Assembly: GCA_954871525.1 (NCBI GenBank)
Contig: OX940865.1
Span: forward strand, 26,644,420 to 26,708,419
DNA from: Parietaria judaica
Lineage: Eukaryota > Streptophyta > Magnoliopsida > Rosales > Urticaceae
Direction of reading: 5' to 3'
Length of the DNA stretch: 64,000 bases
The position numbers were made by a program, and so were the translations under genes. Under the pieces are notes generated by a model. That model was not told the origin of the DNA and made no database searches. It was given only the letters and a program-made list of their open reading frames with translations. This document shows, in pieces, positions 34,538 through 44,798 of the stretch (its first letter is position 1; each line of letters begins with the position of its first letter).

Positions 34538-36679
34538 CTAACCGGACGAACGCTTGCTCCAAAGAACTTGGCCGTCGATGGCCGTGAGTCGCTCATCGTC
34601 GAGGCGCTTCCACGTCTTGATCGACTTGACCCCTCCCCAGCCTCCCTTATTGAGTCTCTCCAGCGATGCCACAATGACCCTCGCCCTCCTCGACCACCCG
34701 GCCTTTCCGTATGCATGGTACCCGAACCCGCCAGCATAGCAGAGCTGTACGCCGGTTAGCTCGCCACAGAAGTCATTAAGGTGGTCGTGGCCAACGAAGG
34801 CGGCCTTCACGTCCCCTGCTTCGACAATGGTCGTGAAGAAGCCCGAGTTGATGGACGCGGAGCTGATGCCTTCTTGCCTGCCTCCGGTGCGGTTCGAAGC
34901 ATCAAAACTCGCGAATTCCGGCAGCGGGATGTGGAAGAACGCGAGCCCCGGCGCGGGGCCTTTCTGCGCTTGTGGCTTGCTCTCGTATACCTTCTGCAAG
35001 AGGAAAGGGAAACGTAACTTGTAAAATAAATTTCTGATATTTCTGACTTGTAGCAACATTTTCCTCAATTTGGCCCGCTACCACATTCTTATATCCGTTG
35101 ATTACTCGGTAAGTTGAGACCAAAACCATAAACGCTTACCCGAAGCCTCGTCGAAGTTTGCTGAAACCAAAACTGCTGAGAGGCTTTGATCCAGCCATAG
35201 CCAGGGATAGCCGGCACGGTGGAGTAATCTCCGCTGTCAAGGAAATAGAGATTCAACACCGACTTGTTTTCGAGCCCGAAACCCGACACTCCATTGACCT
35301 CGAGATTGTAGTTCCCGAAGCCGTCGATGAACTCCATATCCGAAGGGTTGGCTCGAGTCAACGTGTTCTTCAACCCGACAATGTGCCCCATCACGCCTTC
35401 CCTCGAGAGCGTGGATTCCTGATCGTGATTCCCCAAAACCGCCGCCCATGGGATGTCCGACGAGATCGCCGGCGCAAATGCAGCGCTCAGAGATTTGACG
35501 GGGTCAGTGGCGTCGAATCCGTATATATTGTCACCTGTTTTAACAAAAGAACATAACTAAAACGTTTGGCATAGTTTGCAACTTTGCATAGAAACAAAGC
35601 AAGAGCAAAATTAAACAGTGGACTTTAAAGGCAAAAAAGTATCATCGGGCCAAACAACTAGCAAGCGTTTATTTTATGCTTAATTGTTCCGATTAGAAAA
35701 CCCGGGTTGTAAACGACGATTTACATATAAATCGGCCATTCTCGTTATCGAGGATTATCTGTCAACCTAATATCTTAACCTCTCTCGAGATAGCTAAAAT
35801 GTTCGGCATAGTTTGCATAGAAATTAATCAAGAGAAAAATTAACCAGTGGGCCTTTTAAAGGAGAAAAACGTATCGTCGGGCCGAACAACTAGCGAGCAT
35901 TTATTCTATGCTTAATTGTTGCGATTAGAAAAACCCGGTTGTAATCGTCAACCTACATATAAACGGGTTATTCTCGTTAACGATGCTTATCTTTCAACCT
36001 AATATCTTAATCTCTCTCGAGCAAAGGGAGGTCGGATTCGTGAAACACTAGCGTTCTTGTTTGTTCCCGTACACGTTACAACGGCTCTTGTCGTGAGATC
36101 ACGAACCGGGCCGTTTCAGCGAGCTCATAGATCACTCTGACTTCTGGTGATCCGATCCTATGCCAAGTTCATCAGTGCTAAAGCAGAGCAAACTAAACTT
36201 AGCTTAAAGAAGAAACAAACAACTCGGAATCGCCATTCATGAACCCCCAAAAAAGCTTGATCTCTAAGGAGCAAGATCACCGTTGAAACTAACCACAGCT
36301 TCAAATAATCACAGCACGAAAACCCCAGTTCCGCCATTAACGAACCCCAAAAAAAGCTCGCGAGCTCACCAGTGAAGACGACGAGGTGAGGCTTCTCCGC
36401 CTCGATCATCCGGCGGACGAACGCCGAGGTGTTGAGGTCGGAGCAGCCCCTGACTTGGCGCGGAAGAACGTCGAGGCACGGCGTCGCTTTCCCGTTGGCG
36501 AAGTGCATATCGGCCACTTGGAGAATCTTGAACTCGCCATTGTAGCCGAAGCTCAGCTTCTTCCTCGCCGGCGCGTGGCTCCGACGCTCCTTGGAGAAGG
36601 CGGCGATCGGAAGCAGAGAGAGCGAAGCTGTTATGAGCAGTGAGAGCAACAGTTTACGAGGGAGATCACACAACGACAT
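34538..36679 (-). CDS. Purple acid phosphatase, PAP28/PAP29 type, 386 aa, 3 exons
   Basis: Exons 36370-36679, 35140-35534 and 34538-34993 join in frame (1161 nt). A signal peptide is visible (LLLSLLITASLSLLPIAAFS, residues 10-29). The metallophosphoesterase motifs are in order: VADMHFA (Asp57, His59), FTGDN (Asp105), LGNHDQES (Asn139, His140), FFHIPLPEF (His256) and VGHDHLND (His304, His306). In the two-metal PAP site these residues bind Fe and the second metal. The plant PAP28/29 branch is often labelled 'probable inactive', but the usual metal-binding positions look present here. The expected role is secreted or vacuolar phosphate-monoester hydrolysis. The length is typical of the short single-domain plant PAPs. 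Intron 1 contains a tandem duplication of about 238 bp. Confidence 0.92.
35568..36022. repeat. Tandem duplication (~238 bp, two copies) in PAP intron 1
   Basis: GGCATAGTTTGCA at 35568 recurs at 35805. Both copies then run through AAAATTAA(A/C)CAGTGG, CGGGCC(A/G)AACAACTAGC, TATGCTTAATTGTT(C/G)CGATT, CTACATATAAA-type and CAACCTAATATCTTAA blocks, and end CTCTCTCGAG. The copies have diverged by small indels, so the duplication is not recent. Confidence 0.8.
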
Positions 36680-36848
36680 TTATTTCTTGAAGCTCGTGAC
36701 AATGGCGATTTCTTCTATTGAGGGTGGAGATTATATTCGGATAAGTTTTGAACTTTTGGAGGCAAAAGTACCTAAATTTGCAAATGCAACACTCGTTTTT
36801 CTATAAAAAAATTGATAATGAAAACAGGATATTTCAATTAACGTTTTG
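36680..36848. other. 5' flank of the PAP gene
   Basis: Contains AATATAATC on the minus strand near 36729-36737, a weak TATA candidate about 50 bp upstream of the PAP ATG. Nothing else stands out. Confidence 0.3.
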
Positions 36849-37560
36849 TTATGGGTATTTTTCCGAGTCCGGAAAAATTAAGGCCCAGTCCAAAAAGTCA
36901 ACAAGATTCGGCCCAAAAAAGTTAGTAGAAAATTTGGTACTTTTACCGCAAAAGACCATCGCGCCACTGCACCATCCTGCCACTGTGCCAATGCACCATC
37001 GCGTCATCGCGCCATCGTGCCAAACAATATTCAAATTGTTCAAGGGCTCAGGAAAGTTATTAATAATTTCCCGTAGACCCCTGGACGACTGGACCCTCCT
37101 ATAAATAGGAATTTCATTTCAATCAAACGGTAACTCGAATCAACTCACAAGAACTCACAACAACTTTGAGTAACTCAGATCGACTCAGATCAACTCACAA
37201 AAACACTCTCTCTATTTATATAACTATGTTTTCTCTCTTATCCGGATTAAATACCCGACTAACGTCGGAGCGAAGGAGCTACATAGAGAGAAGGCGCCAG
37301 GAGAATCCCCGACTCCCCATAGATATAGGCGGAGAAACTACCTAAAGAGAAGGTGCCGGAGGAATTCCCGACTCCAGAGATAGAGGCGGAGAAGCTACCT
37401 CGAGAGAAGGCGCCGAAGTAATTCCCGATTCCAGAGGTAGAGGCAGAGAATCTAGCAAAAGAGAAGACGCCGGAGGAATCCCAAGCATCGACCGACCCTT
37501 GTCTCCACCGTCAGCTCCCGGCTTGTCAAGATAAGCCCAGGAACATATCCCCCAACACCC
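36849..37560 (+). mobile_element. Probable solo LTR or LTR fragment of a retrotransposon
   Basis: Begins TGTTATGGGTATTTTTCC. It has a tandem CATCGCGCCA / CACCATCGCG block (36957-37020), a promoter-like CCTATAAATAGGAA (about 37098), a leader with ACTCACAA repeats, and TTATCCGGATTAAATACCCG followed by a minisatellite. This succession (TG start, TATA, leader, GC-rich repeats) resembles plant gypsy-type LTRs. I could not fix a CA end with a convincing 5-bp duplication, and no gag-pol coding DNA adjoins it. Confidence 0.45.
37262..37495. repeat. ~57-bp minisatellite, 4 copies
   Basis: The unit is built from AGAGAAGGCGCCGGAGGAAT, TCCCGACTCCAGAGATAGAG and GCGGAGAAGCTACC. Units start near 37262, 37330, 37388 and 37445. 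It lies inside the LTR-like stretch. Confidence 0.8.
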
Positions 37561-37599
37561 ACTTTGAATTACGTGATGACCTGATCCAATAAAATTGGG

Positions 37600-40380
37600 T
37601 ACGTAGGCAGCCTCGCTATAAGCGACGAGGTGCGGCATCATATATCATCATCCCCCGACTCTTCCAAAGACCAAGCCTCAAGCCCAAAAACTAGTCAGCA
37701 AACGGCGATGGGCCGGCCCATTATCGAGCCATGGGCCGCTATAGTATTTGATCCATTTTTCGGCATCAAACACGTTGTTTAAACAAAAATTCAACGAAAC
37801 AAATGTTTCACTGAAATTAAATACTTTACTCGTTATAAAAGGGCTTGTCTTCATTAAAAACAAAATCTGATTATAACTTAAGTATATTTGTCATTATTGT
37901 TTCACCAAAATGAGGTACTTTGCCACTAGAAAAACAATCCAATCCGGTTGACTCTAATTAAACACTTTTGCCGCTTTTACAAAACAAATTTTGGCGATCC
38001 GTGACTGATATTTTATTGGGCTTCAATGCGACGATATTCTCTTTTTTATTGTTTACCGATAACAGTTTAATTAGTTTGACGCGTTTCACAAAACAACGGT
38101 CTTTGGATCACATAAAAAAGAAGTATAAGATTTAGAGTAATTGGCATTTAGTGCACTCCAATTCCAATTTTGTCGCAATTTGGCCCCTTTGAGTATAACT
38201 TTTAGCGTAGTCTATTTATACTTCCAAAATAGCATGCTGACTCCTACGGATCAGAATTTAAAATATTTTTTTTTCTAATGAAATATTTATTGTTTAAGGG
38301 TATTTGAGTCTATTTTTATTATTAGGCTCGTTAATTGCTTCACGGTAGTCCAATAATCTTATATATCGGTCTTGTTCAGTAATATGATTGATAAAAATAT
38401 TTTTGAGTTAGTTATGTGTTGTGTTTAAATTAATGTTTTTTTTTTATTGCGTTTAGGGTAGTGTGCTTTGATTATATCATATAGGGCATTGTTGTTAACA
38501 AAAATAAACTTTAAGGTAAATGCATTAATAATTTAATATATACAATATTTGGAGTGTGTTGATGCCAATGATTTTAAAATGTTACCATTACCATTTTATA
38601 TTACAAGATTCTTTGATGATGGGTGATTCAGTGATTCTATTAGTCTAATGAGACAGGGGACAGAATATTAATTTGGAACTTTTGTAATTCAACTTCTTCT
38701 TTTTTAACAATATACAATAGTTTATAAATCATAAATATGATAATTTAAATCTTTGAAATTTGAAATTAGTATTTGCCTTAAGAAAGTGAACAGTGGGACT
38801 CTTATGGGAAAATAACAAAAACATGGATATAGATAGTAAAACATGCATGAAGTTATTTTCAAGTGAGCAGCCTGACATAATTCCTTTTACTAGTGTTATA
38901 TGTTCATTCATTAGTGTATATTATATATATATATATATATACACTAATAGAAGAGTTTTATTGGCCTTGATGCTCATTGCAAAGGCATTTATTACACTTT
39001 TTACAGACACATCATCATTAATTCACCAACCTTCTTGTCTTCTATTTATTACTCACTTAAATTGGTTACAACTTGATGCATCAAATAATTAAATTACACA
39101 CCCTTTTTCTTAGGAAAAATATGAAAAGAGAAAAAATATAGAACTTTAATTTAATAAATTAGTATAGTTAGGACTAAAGAATTTTATTAGTTATTTTCCT
39201 TAATCTATGATTGTTTGATTGCGTGAAAGGTAAAACCGGAGCTACGTCGTTGAAAAAATCAAGAATAATTCTTAAAATTATTTTCTAGGATACTTTTTCT
39301 TGATATTTATTTCCTAAAACTAGGATGGTCTCTCAACTCAAGTCTAAACTTTTGACATTATAATATGCATTTAATATGACTGTTGGTGACAACTTTTAGC
39401 AAGAACCGTGAATAACATTTATTATATAGTTGGCACTTGGCATTTGGCAATACTAAAATTGATAACTTTGTAAATAATTCTTCATGCCCCATAAATTCTA
39501 CTTTATAATTCTCAAAACAACATTTTCAAATTTTATGTTACCAAAATACCTCTAATACTTTCCATTTTTCATGGCGATATATGTTCAGTTTTCATAATTA
39601 ATTTGTACTAAGAAATGGACAGTAGTAGAGGTATTTTGGTATTTGAAAAGGTTGTATTGACAATTATGATAACTTGAGAGTTAATAATAGAATTTGTGGT
39701 GTATTGATGGTTATTTAATGAAGTTTCCCTACTCAAAGTGTTAATTTTAGCATAGATGACTCTAGATGATTTTAATGTTGGCCGAGACATAGGAAAACAA
39801 AAAATCAATCGAAAATGTAAATTTTATAATTTTGTGGTATGTAATCAGTGCAATTAAATCTTTAAAATGATGTTTCGCTACTGTGAAAAAGTTTAATATT
39901 TTTGCCGTGATAATCCCTGAACTGAATTTGAAACTGTCCTTAAAAGTAAAAAACGACATACCATAACCATGTCGTTTTAAAAACGACATGTTTTATTTCT
40001 TAACATCATCTGCTGCTGGGTAATGTGGTAAACATACTGTCGTTTCATATTTTATTGTCGTTTTCTCTTATTTTCTATGATGTATTTTTATTTAAATTTT
40101 AAATACTCTTTAAATAAAAACCTGTAATATACCTGGTTATGGTTAATTTTAAAAAAATGAAGACATTAAGATAAGATATTTAAAAAGAAGATAAACACTG
40201 GAAATCAGGAAGCAGAGCAATTCTATACAAATTTCCTTACAAAGATACCTTGCAACGCAAGAAATGGAAAAACATCAACAAGATTTCAGCACTTCACATA
40301 AACAACAAAAACCACCACATAACACCATAATACATTCTTAACAAAATTAACAAACAAAAAGAAGAAGAAGAAAAAAGATT
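37600..40380. other. Intergenic DNA, no supported gene
   Basis: AT-rich. It contains a (TA)n tract near 38924-38942. Inverted ACGACAT words (AACGACATA near 39951, ATGTCGTTTTAAAAACGACAT at 39969-39989) and TGTCGTTT near 40042 and 40059 lie beyond the 3' end of the DUF1295 gene. Short open frames are scattered and unlike any family I know. Confidence 0.5.
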
Positions 40381-40381
40381 T

Positions 40382-42058
40382 TCAAGTGTTCTTTTCTTTC
40401 TCGGGAATCGCTGACGACTTGAACCACGGAATCCACACCGAGGTGGTCCTCTGATACAGCCTGTAAGCCTCGGCCCGGTACGCTTGCTTGATCATCCGAT
40501 CTTCGACGAGCTTCGTCACGTAAGCCAAACACATCGTGTTGACCAGAGCTCCCGCGAAGGCGAATTGGCTTCCCAAGTTCCACGAGAAGATAGCCAAGCC
40601 CCACCACCACAATTGCTCCCCAAAGTAGTTCGGGTGTCGAGAATACTGCCACAAGCCTGTGCCGAGGTTGAGCACGACGGGTTTCCCGGTCTCCTTGAGC
40701 TTCTCGTTTTGGGTCACGAATTCGTGGAGCTGCGTGTCAGCAAAGTAGGCTGTGGCGATTCCTGAGAGGCAAATGACAACGGCGACGAAATCCCAGATGT
40801 TCAACGGTTGCTCCGCCGAGTGTATCGTGTACAAAGGGAAGCACACGCCGATCAAGAATAACTGTGAAATTGACATGGTACAAGCGAAAACTCCATTAAT
40901 TTGGTAAGAGATATGTTAATTATTAACAGTGTATCTATTATCTATACAATCGAATGACAAGATGTGCTTGGTCTAGTGGTAACAAGTACATCACTTAAGA
41001 CATTAGAGGTCTTGAGTTCGAGTCACCATGGGGGTAGAGGTGAAATCCAAAGATCCTCATATATATATATATATAAGAAAAAAAAATTATCTATACAATC
41101 GAAGAACCTAATGTTCAGTTAATTAATCTATGGGATAGTAGGGGTAAAAGTACTCAAGTAGTAGTCAATTGCGCTAGAAGATACCTAAGTTCTTTTCGTA
41201 GAGGAAAAAGTACCAAGTTTAGTAAAACCTCAAATACGATTTCCTATTACCGAAGTGTGTTGCTTTCGAACACTCTTCACTCAACTGTGCTTCCCTTTTG
41301 GATTTAACTCTACATCTGTTCACATTTCATTCCGGCTAAATAACCAGCCAGAGCAAGTCATTCGACCGGAGCTCTTTAAACCGAGACATAACACGACGTA
41401 ACTTGCGGAAGAAGAAACGCATTCTTAAACCCGGTTTGTTGCAATTAAGCTTCTCAACCCAGTCACCTAAGCGAACTTTTATCGAGCACATGGCGTGCCA
41501 CAGATTCGAATCGCTCACCTGCTGAGAGACGTAGACGGCGAAGAACGAGATCCACCACCAGTGGCGTCCGTACTGTCCCTTCATGTCAGTGAATCTCCAG
41601 TCCTCCCTCGCTCCCCACTCCCACTTCTCTCGCCGGAAGTAGTTATGCGTGAGCCTCACGCTCCAGATCCAGGTCAGCGCGATCGCGATCCTCGACCTCC
41701 ACGGATTGAACTCTCCTAGGGGGTGGGACTCGTAGTAGTGAGCCATCATCACCGGAATCACCGTCCAGTACAGGTCGATCATCTGAAGCATTTAAATCCA
41801 ATCAGCAATGGAGGAGCAATTAACGACTAAGAGAGAATCGAGAGTTCTGGCTCTTACCCAGTGGCTGGAGATGAGTTGGCTGACGACCCAGAAGAGGACG
41901 TTGACGTTGAAGAAGAAGAGGGCGTTGACCAGGAGCAGAGGGTGATCGAGGCACCATTTCCATGCTGGAGATTGCGAGCTGTTGAGGAAGGAGAGGTAGA
42001 AGACGACGGAGGGAAGAGGGACGAGAACCGAGATCGCTGCGTTCTTCAGATTGGCCAT
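40382..42058 (-). CDS. DUF1295 / steroid 5-alpha-reductase-like membrane protein, 314 aa, 3 exons
   Basis: Exons 41858-42058, 41519-41782 and 40382-40861 join in frame (945 nt). Several membrane spans are evident (for example LLLVNALFFFNVNVLFWVVS, WDFVAVVICLSGIATAYFAD, FAFAGALVNTMCLAYVT). The C-terminal 3-oxo-5-alpha-steroid 4-dehydrogenase-like domain has the signature GLWQYSRHPNYFGEQLWWWG and ends EDRMIKQAYRAEAYRLYQRTT. The family holds putative NADPH-dependent reductases or methyltransferase-like ER proteins; the substrate of the plant member is unknown. A TATA box at 42110-42117 argues for the ATG at 42058 rather than an in-frame ATG at 42100. Intron 2 carries a SINE. Confidence 0.9.
40955..41085 (+). 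mobile_element. tRNA-derived SINE in an intron of the DUF1295 gene
   Basis: The 131-bp element has a pol III box A (TGGTCTAGTGGTAAC) and box B (GAGTTCGAGTCAC) and a 3' tail (AT)n-AAGAAAAAAAA. It is flanked by a perfect 18-bp target duplication ATTATCTATACAATCGAA (40937-40954 and 41086-41103). It runs antisense to the host gene. Confidence 0.92.
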
Positions 42059-42109
42059 TTCGATACCCGCTCTGAGTCTGACTGATCGAGTGTTCATCAA
42101 TGGCGATTG

Positions 42110-42117
42110 TATATATA
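42110..42117 (-). promoter_or_regulatory. TATA box of the DUF1295 gene
   Basis: TATATATA on the minus strand, 52 bp upstream of the chosen ATG. It makes the ATG at 42100 unlikely to be transcribed. Confidence 0.5.
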
Positions 42118-42119
42118 GA

Positions 42120-44798
42120 GATTATATCGTTGGAGAGTGTATAGCAGTATGATGATATGGCTCGGGTGGGTCCCACGTGACACACAGGAGAGGAGATGAT
42201 CTTGAGAATGATTAGATCATTACTTTCTGATCATCTGAGCGGCGAACAAAGGTTTAAAGTTTAACAAAGTTAGGAATAAAAGGATGCATGAGCGGCATAA
42301 GTACCTATAAAATAATTTGCTGGAGCGGCATAATTTTATCGGCTGCTAATCACGAGTTAAACACTCGATTTAACAATAACGAGAACGTACGGAAACAGAT
42401 TAAACATATAATGTACGTATACCCATTACGAGGCACTTGAGTACCTACCGTGTTATCGTGTTCGTGCCGTGTTTACCCGTTATTTAATCGCGTTCGACAC
42501 GGTTGAACCCAGATCCATTTACGGTAGACCCAGATCTGTTTAAATCGTATCGTAATCGTTTCGTGTTTCGTTTCTGGCCCCAAATTGTCACTCCTACTTA
42601 TAATGAAGTAAGGTGGTAATAAAGGTTCAACTTCAGTGTATGAGGACTTTCGATATCAATTAATAATGTTATTTATTATTACTAATGAAAAAGGTAAAAC
42701 AATCATCAGTGGGGGCAAGCAAATAGATAAAAAGAATTATGGGAATAATCTAATCATGGTGTATGTAATCATTGTTAACACTGAGTTGGTGTGCCTAATT
42801 ATATGGCCTCTCATGGCAGCTGGAAAAAGCCATTATCTTTTCATAGCTTTTCCATGCTCGTTGATTCTCACCGATGCCACCACAGTCCGTTTATATATAT
42901 ATAATGTATATTGCATTTGATATATGATCATTAGAAATTAAACTCAAATTTCAAATCAACGGAGCAAATAGTAGTCTATGTCATGATATGAAATTTACGT
43001 CGACTTGTTGTTTGCAAATCGTTTTGAATACAATCCTCGAAATTTCGATGCTACCATTCTCCTGGGATAAAGCTCTTGAAGCACATCTTACGTACAATTT
43101 CATAGTTGAAGCCCTCGCGTTACATAGATGCCAGTAGACTGTTGAATGTATATGTGTGTGTATGTATATATATATATATATTGAGTGTAAGTATATACGC
43201 GCGCGCAAGGTTGGCGCTGGAAGTTGGGTCCACTCTTGGGGTATGGCATGATCAAGAATCTCCGCAATCTGCGCAGATCGATGCAGAAGACTGTCAAAGC
43301 ATCACAAATGACACGCATGCTCTCACATATACCCCATCGTCGATCAAGCGAACCAAATATATCTATATATATACAACATATACTTTTGAGAGCACAAAAG
43401 CACAGCGCATGGATCTGCAGTAATAGTAATATATATGTCTTCCCTCGCATGCATAATATATCATATATGTGTGTCGGCGCCGATCACTTGAAAAAAAAAA
43501 AAAAAAAAAAGTTCATTGCTTTTGCTTTTGGCGTGCTTGATGTGGATGCCATATAAAGAACGATTGTAAACAAAATCTTTGATGATATATATATTAAATT
43601 TGTGTAGCTAGGTTAACAAGAATATATAATAGACAATAACACTAAACCAACGAAAGTTTTGCTACTATATATGTATATTTATGGATACGAATTAGATGGG
43701 AGCTAGAGCACACGTACACATATATGGACCACTTAAGAGAGTTAATTGATCCAGAAGAGGGACGTCTTTTTTTTACGAAATTCGTTTTTGATGCACTTTG
43801 TGTATTAGTAGGGCATTTAAAAAAATAAGTGGTGCATAATTTAGCTTTAGTATTATTTAGACATTTTTTCCGCGAATATCTCATAATTAATAAGATAGTA
43901 TAATAGAGTTTATTGCTGTATTATTATATATAATTTCGCTGTCTATAATAATTTCTTTGTATCAAGTTATAGTTATCAAGTCATTTCTAATCTATTTCTT
44001 CTCTAAGCATGTTACGTTTCCTAAACCCTCATGATTTTCTTCCTGCTTGAATGCTATATATATAAACACAATCAACGAGCTTAATAATCACCAAAGTGGA
44101 TGAAGTTATCTAAAAAACACTCTCAAAGTTCAATAGTGTCGTAAAATTATGGATCTGGATGTTTTTGTATATCTTTGATTCTAAAAAATCTAAACCGCTA
44201 AATAGTATATTTTTTTTAAAACGGGATACAAACTTGAATTATACGCATAAGAAGAAGCGAATTGTCAGGAACAAACGATGTTAAATTGTAAAAATGACAT
44301 ACTTATCCGTTGTAGGGTCATTTTATTTGTATAAACGACGACGAATTTGAAATATATGCAATAAGCGTCTGATTGCATAAGTGGAGACGTTATCTTGGTA
44401 CATGAATAATATTAGATTATATAATTTACGGAATAATAATTTAGCATGTCGGTCGTAAATCAAGATCGAAAAAGTGTAATTTATTTGAGATTATTAAGTT
44501 ATCAAGTTTTGGTAGGCTCTACTTCATGTCAATATAACGACCTAACGACGTTTGGTTGAGAAAAACGACATCTGTTTTTTCAATGGAAAACGACATGCTA
44601 TATTTTGTGTTTCATAGGAAATCGAAAAGCCACGTCATCACCTTCGGCTGGTCATCGTTTCATCGTCTGTCGCTTAGCTTGAGCATGGAATAGCTGATTT
44701 CCAAAATCCCCAATCTTCCTTGCGATTAGGGTTAGGGCTTCGATTCACTCCCTAATTTTGGGTCGCACGATCGTCGATTTCGGCTGGGCTTTTCTGCG
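42120..44798. other. Intergenic DNA between the DUF1295 and TCF25 genes
   Basis: 42350-42600 ends in ATTGTCACTCCTA and has repeated AACGAGAACG, ATCCATTTACGG and CAGATCTG words, typical of a degraded hAT-like dispersed repeat (TAGGAGTGACAAT end). 43160-43200 has TA/CG microsatellites and 43490-43510 is a poly-A run. AAAACGACATC and GAAAACGACATGC occur at 44571-44600. A telomere-like TTAGGGTTAGGG lies at 44726-44737, 62 bp before the TCF25 ATG. Confidence 0.5.

Noticed and set aside
40955..41030. Possible tRNA gene (box A and box B present)
   Set aside because: No cloverleaf pairing or acceptor stem; target duplications and an A-rich tail identify a SINE.
43230..43350. Possible microRNA precursor (GGGGTATGGCATG ... 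ACATATACCCC)
   Set aside because: Only a short complementary end was found; the middle does not fold back convincingly by eye and no known plant miRNA sequence matched.
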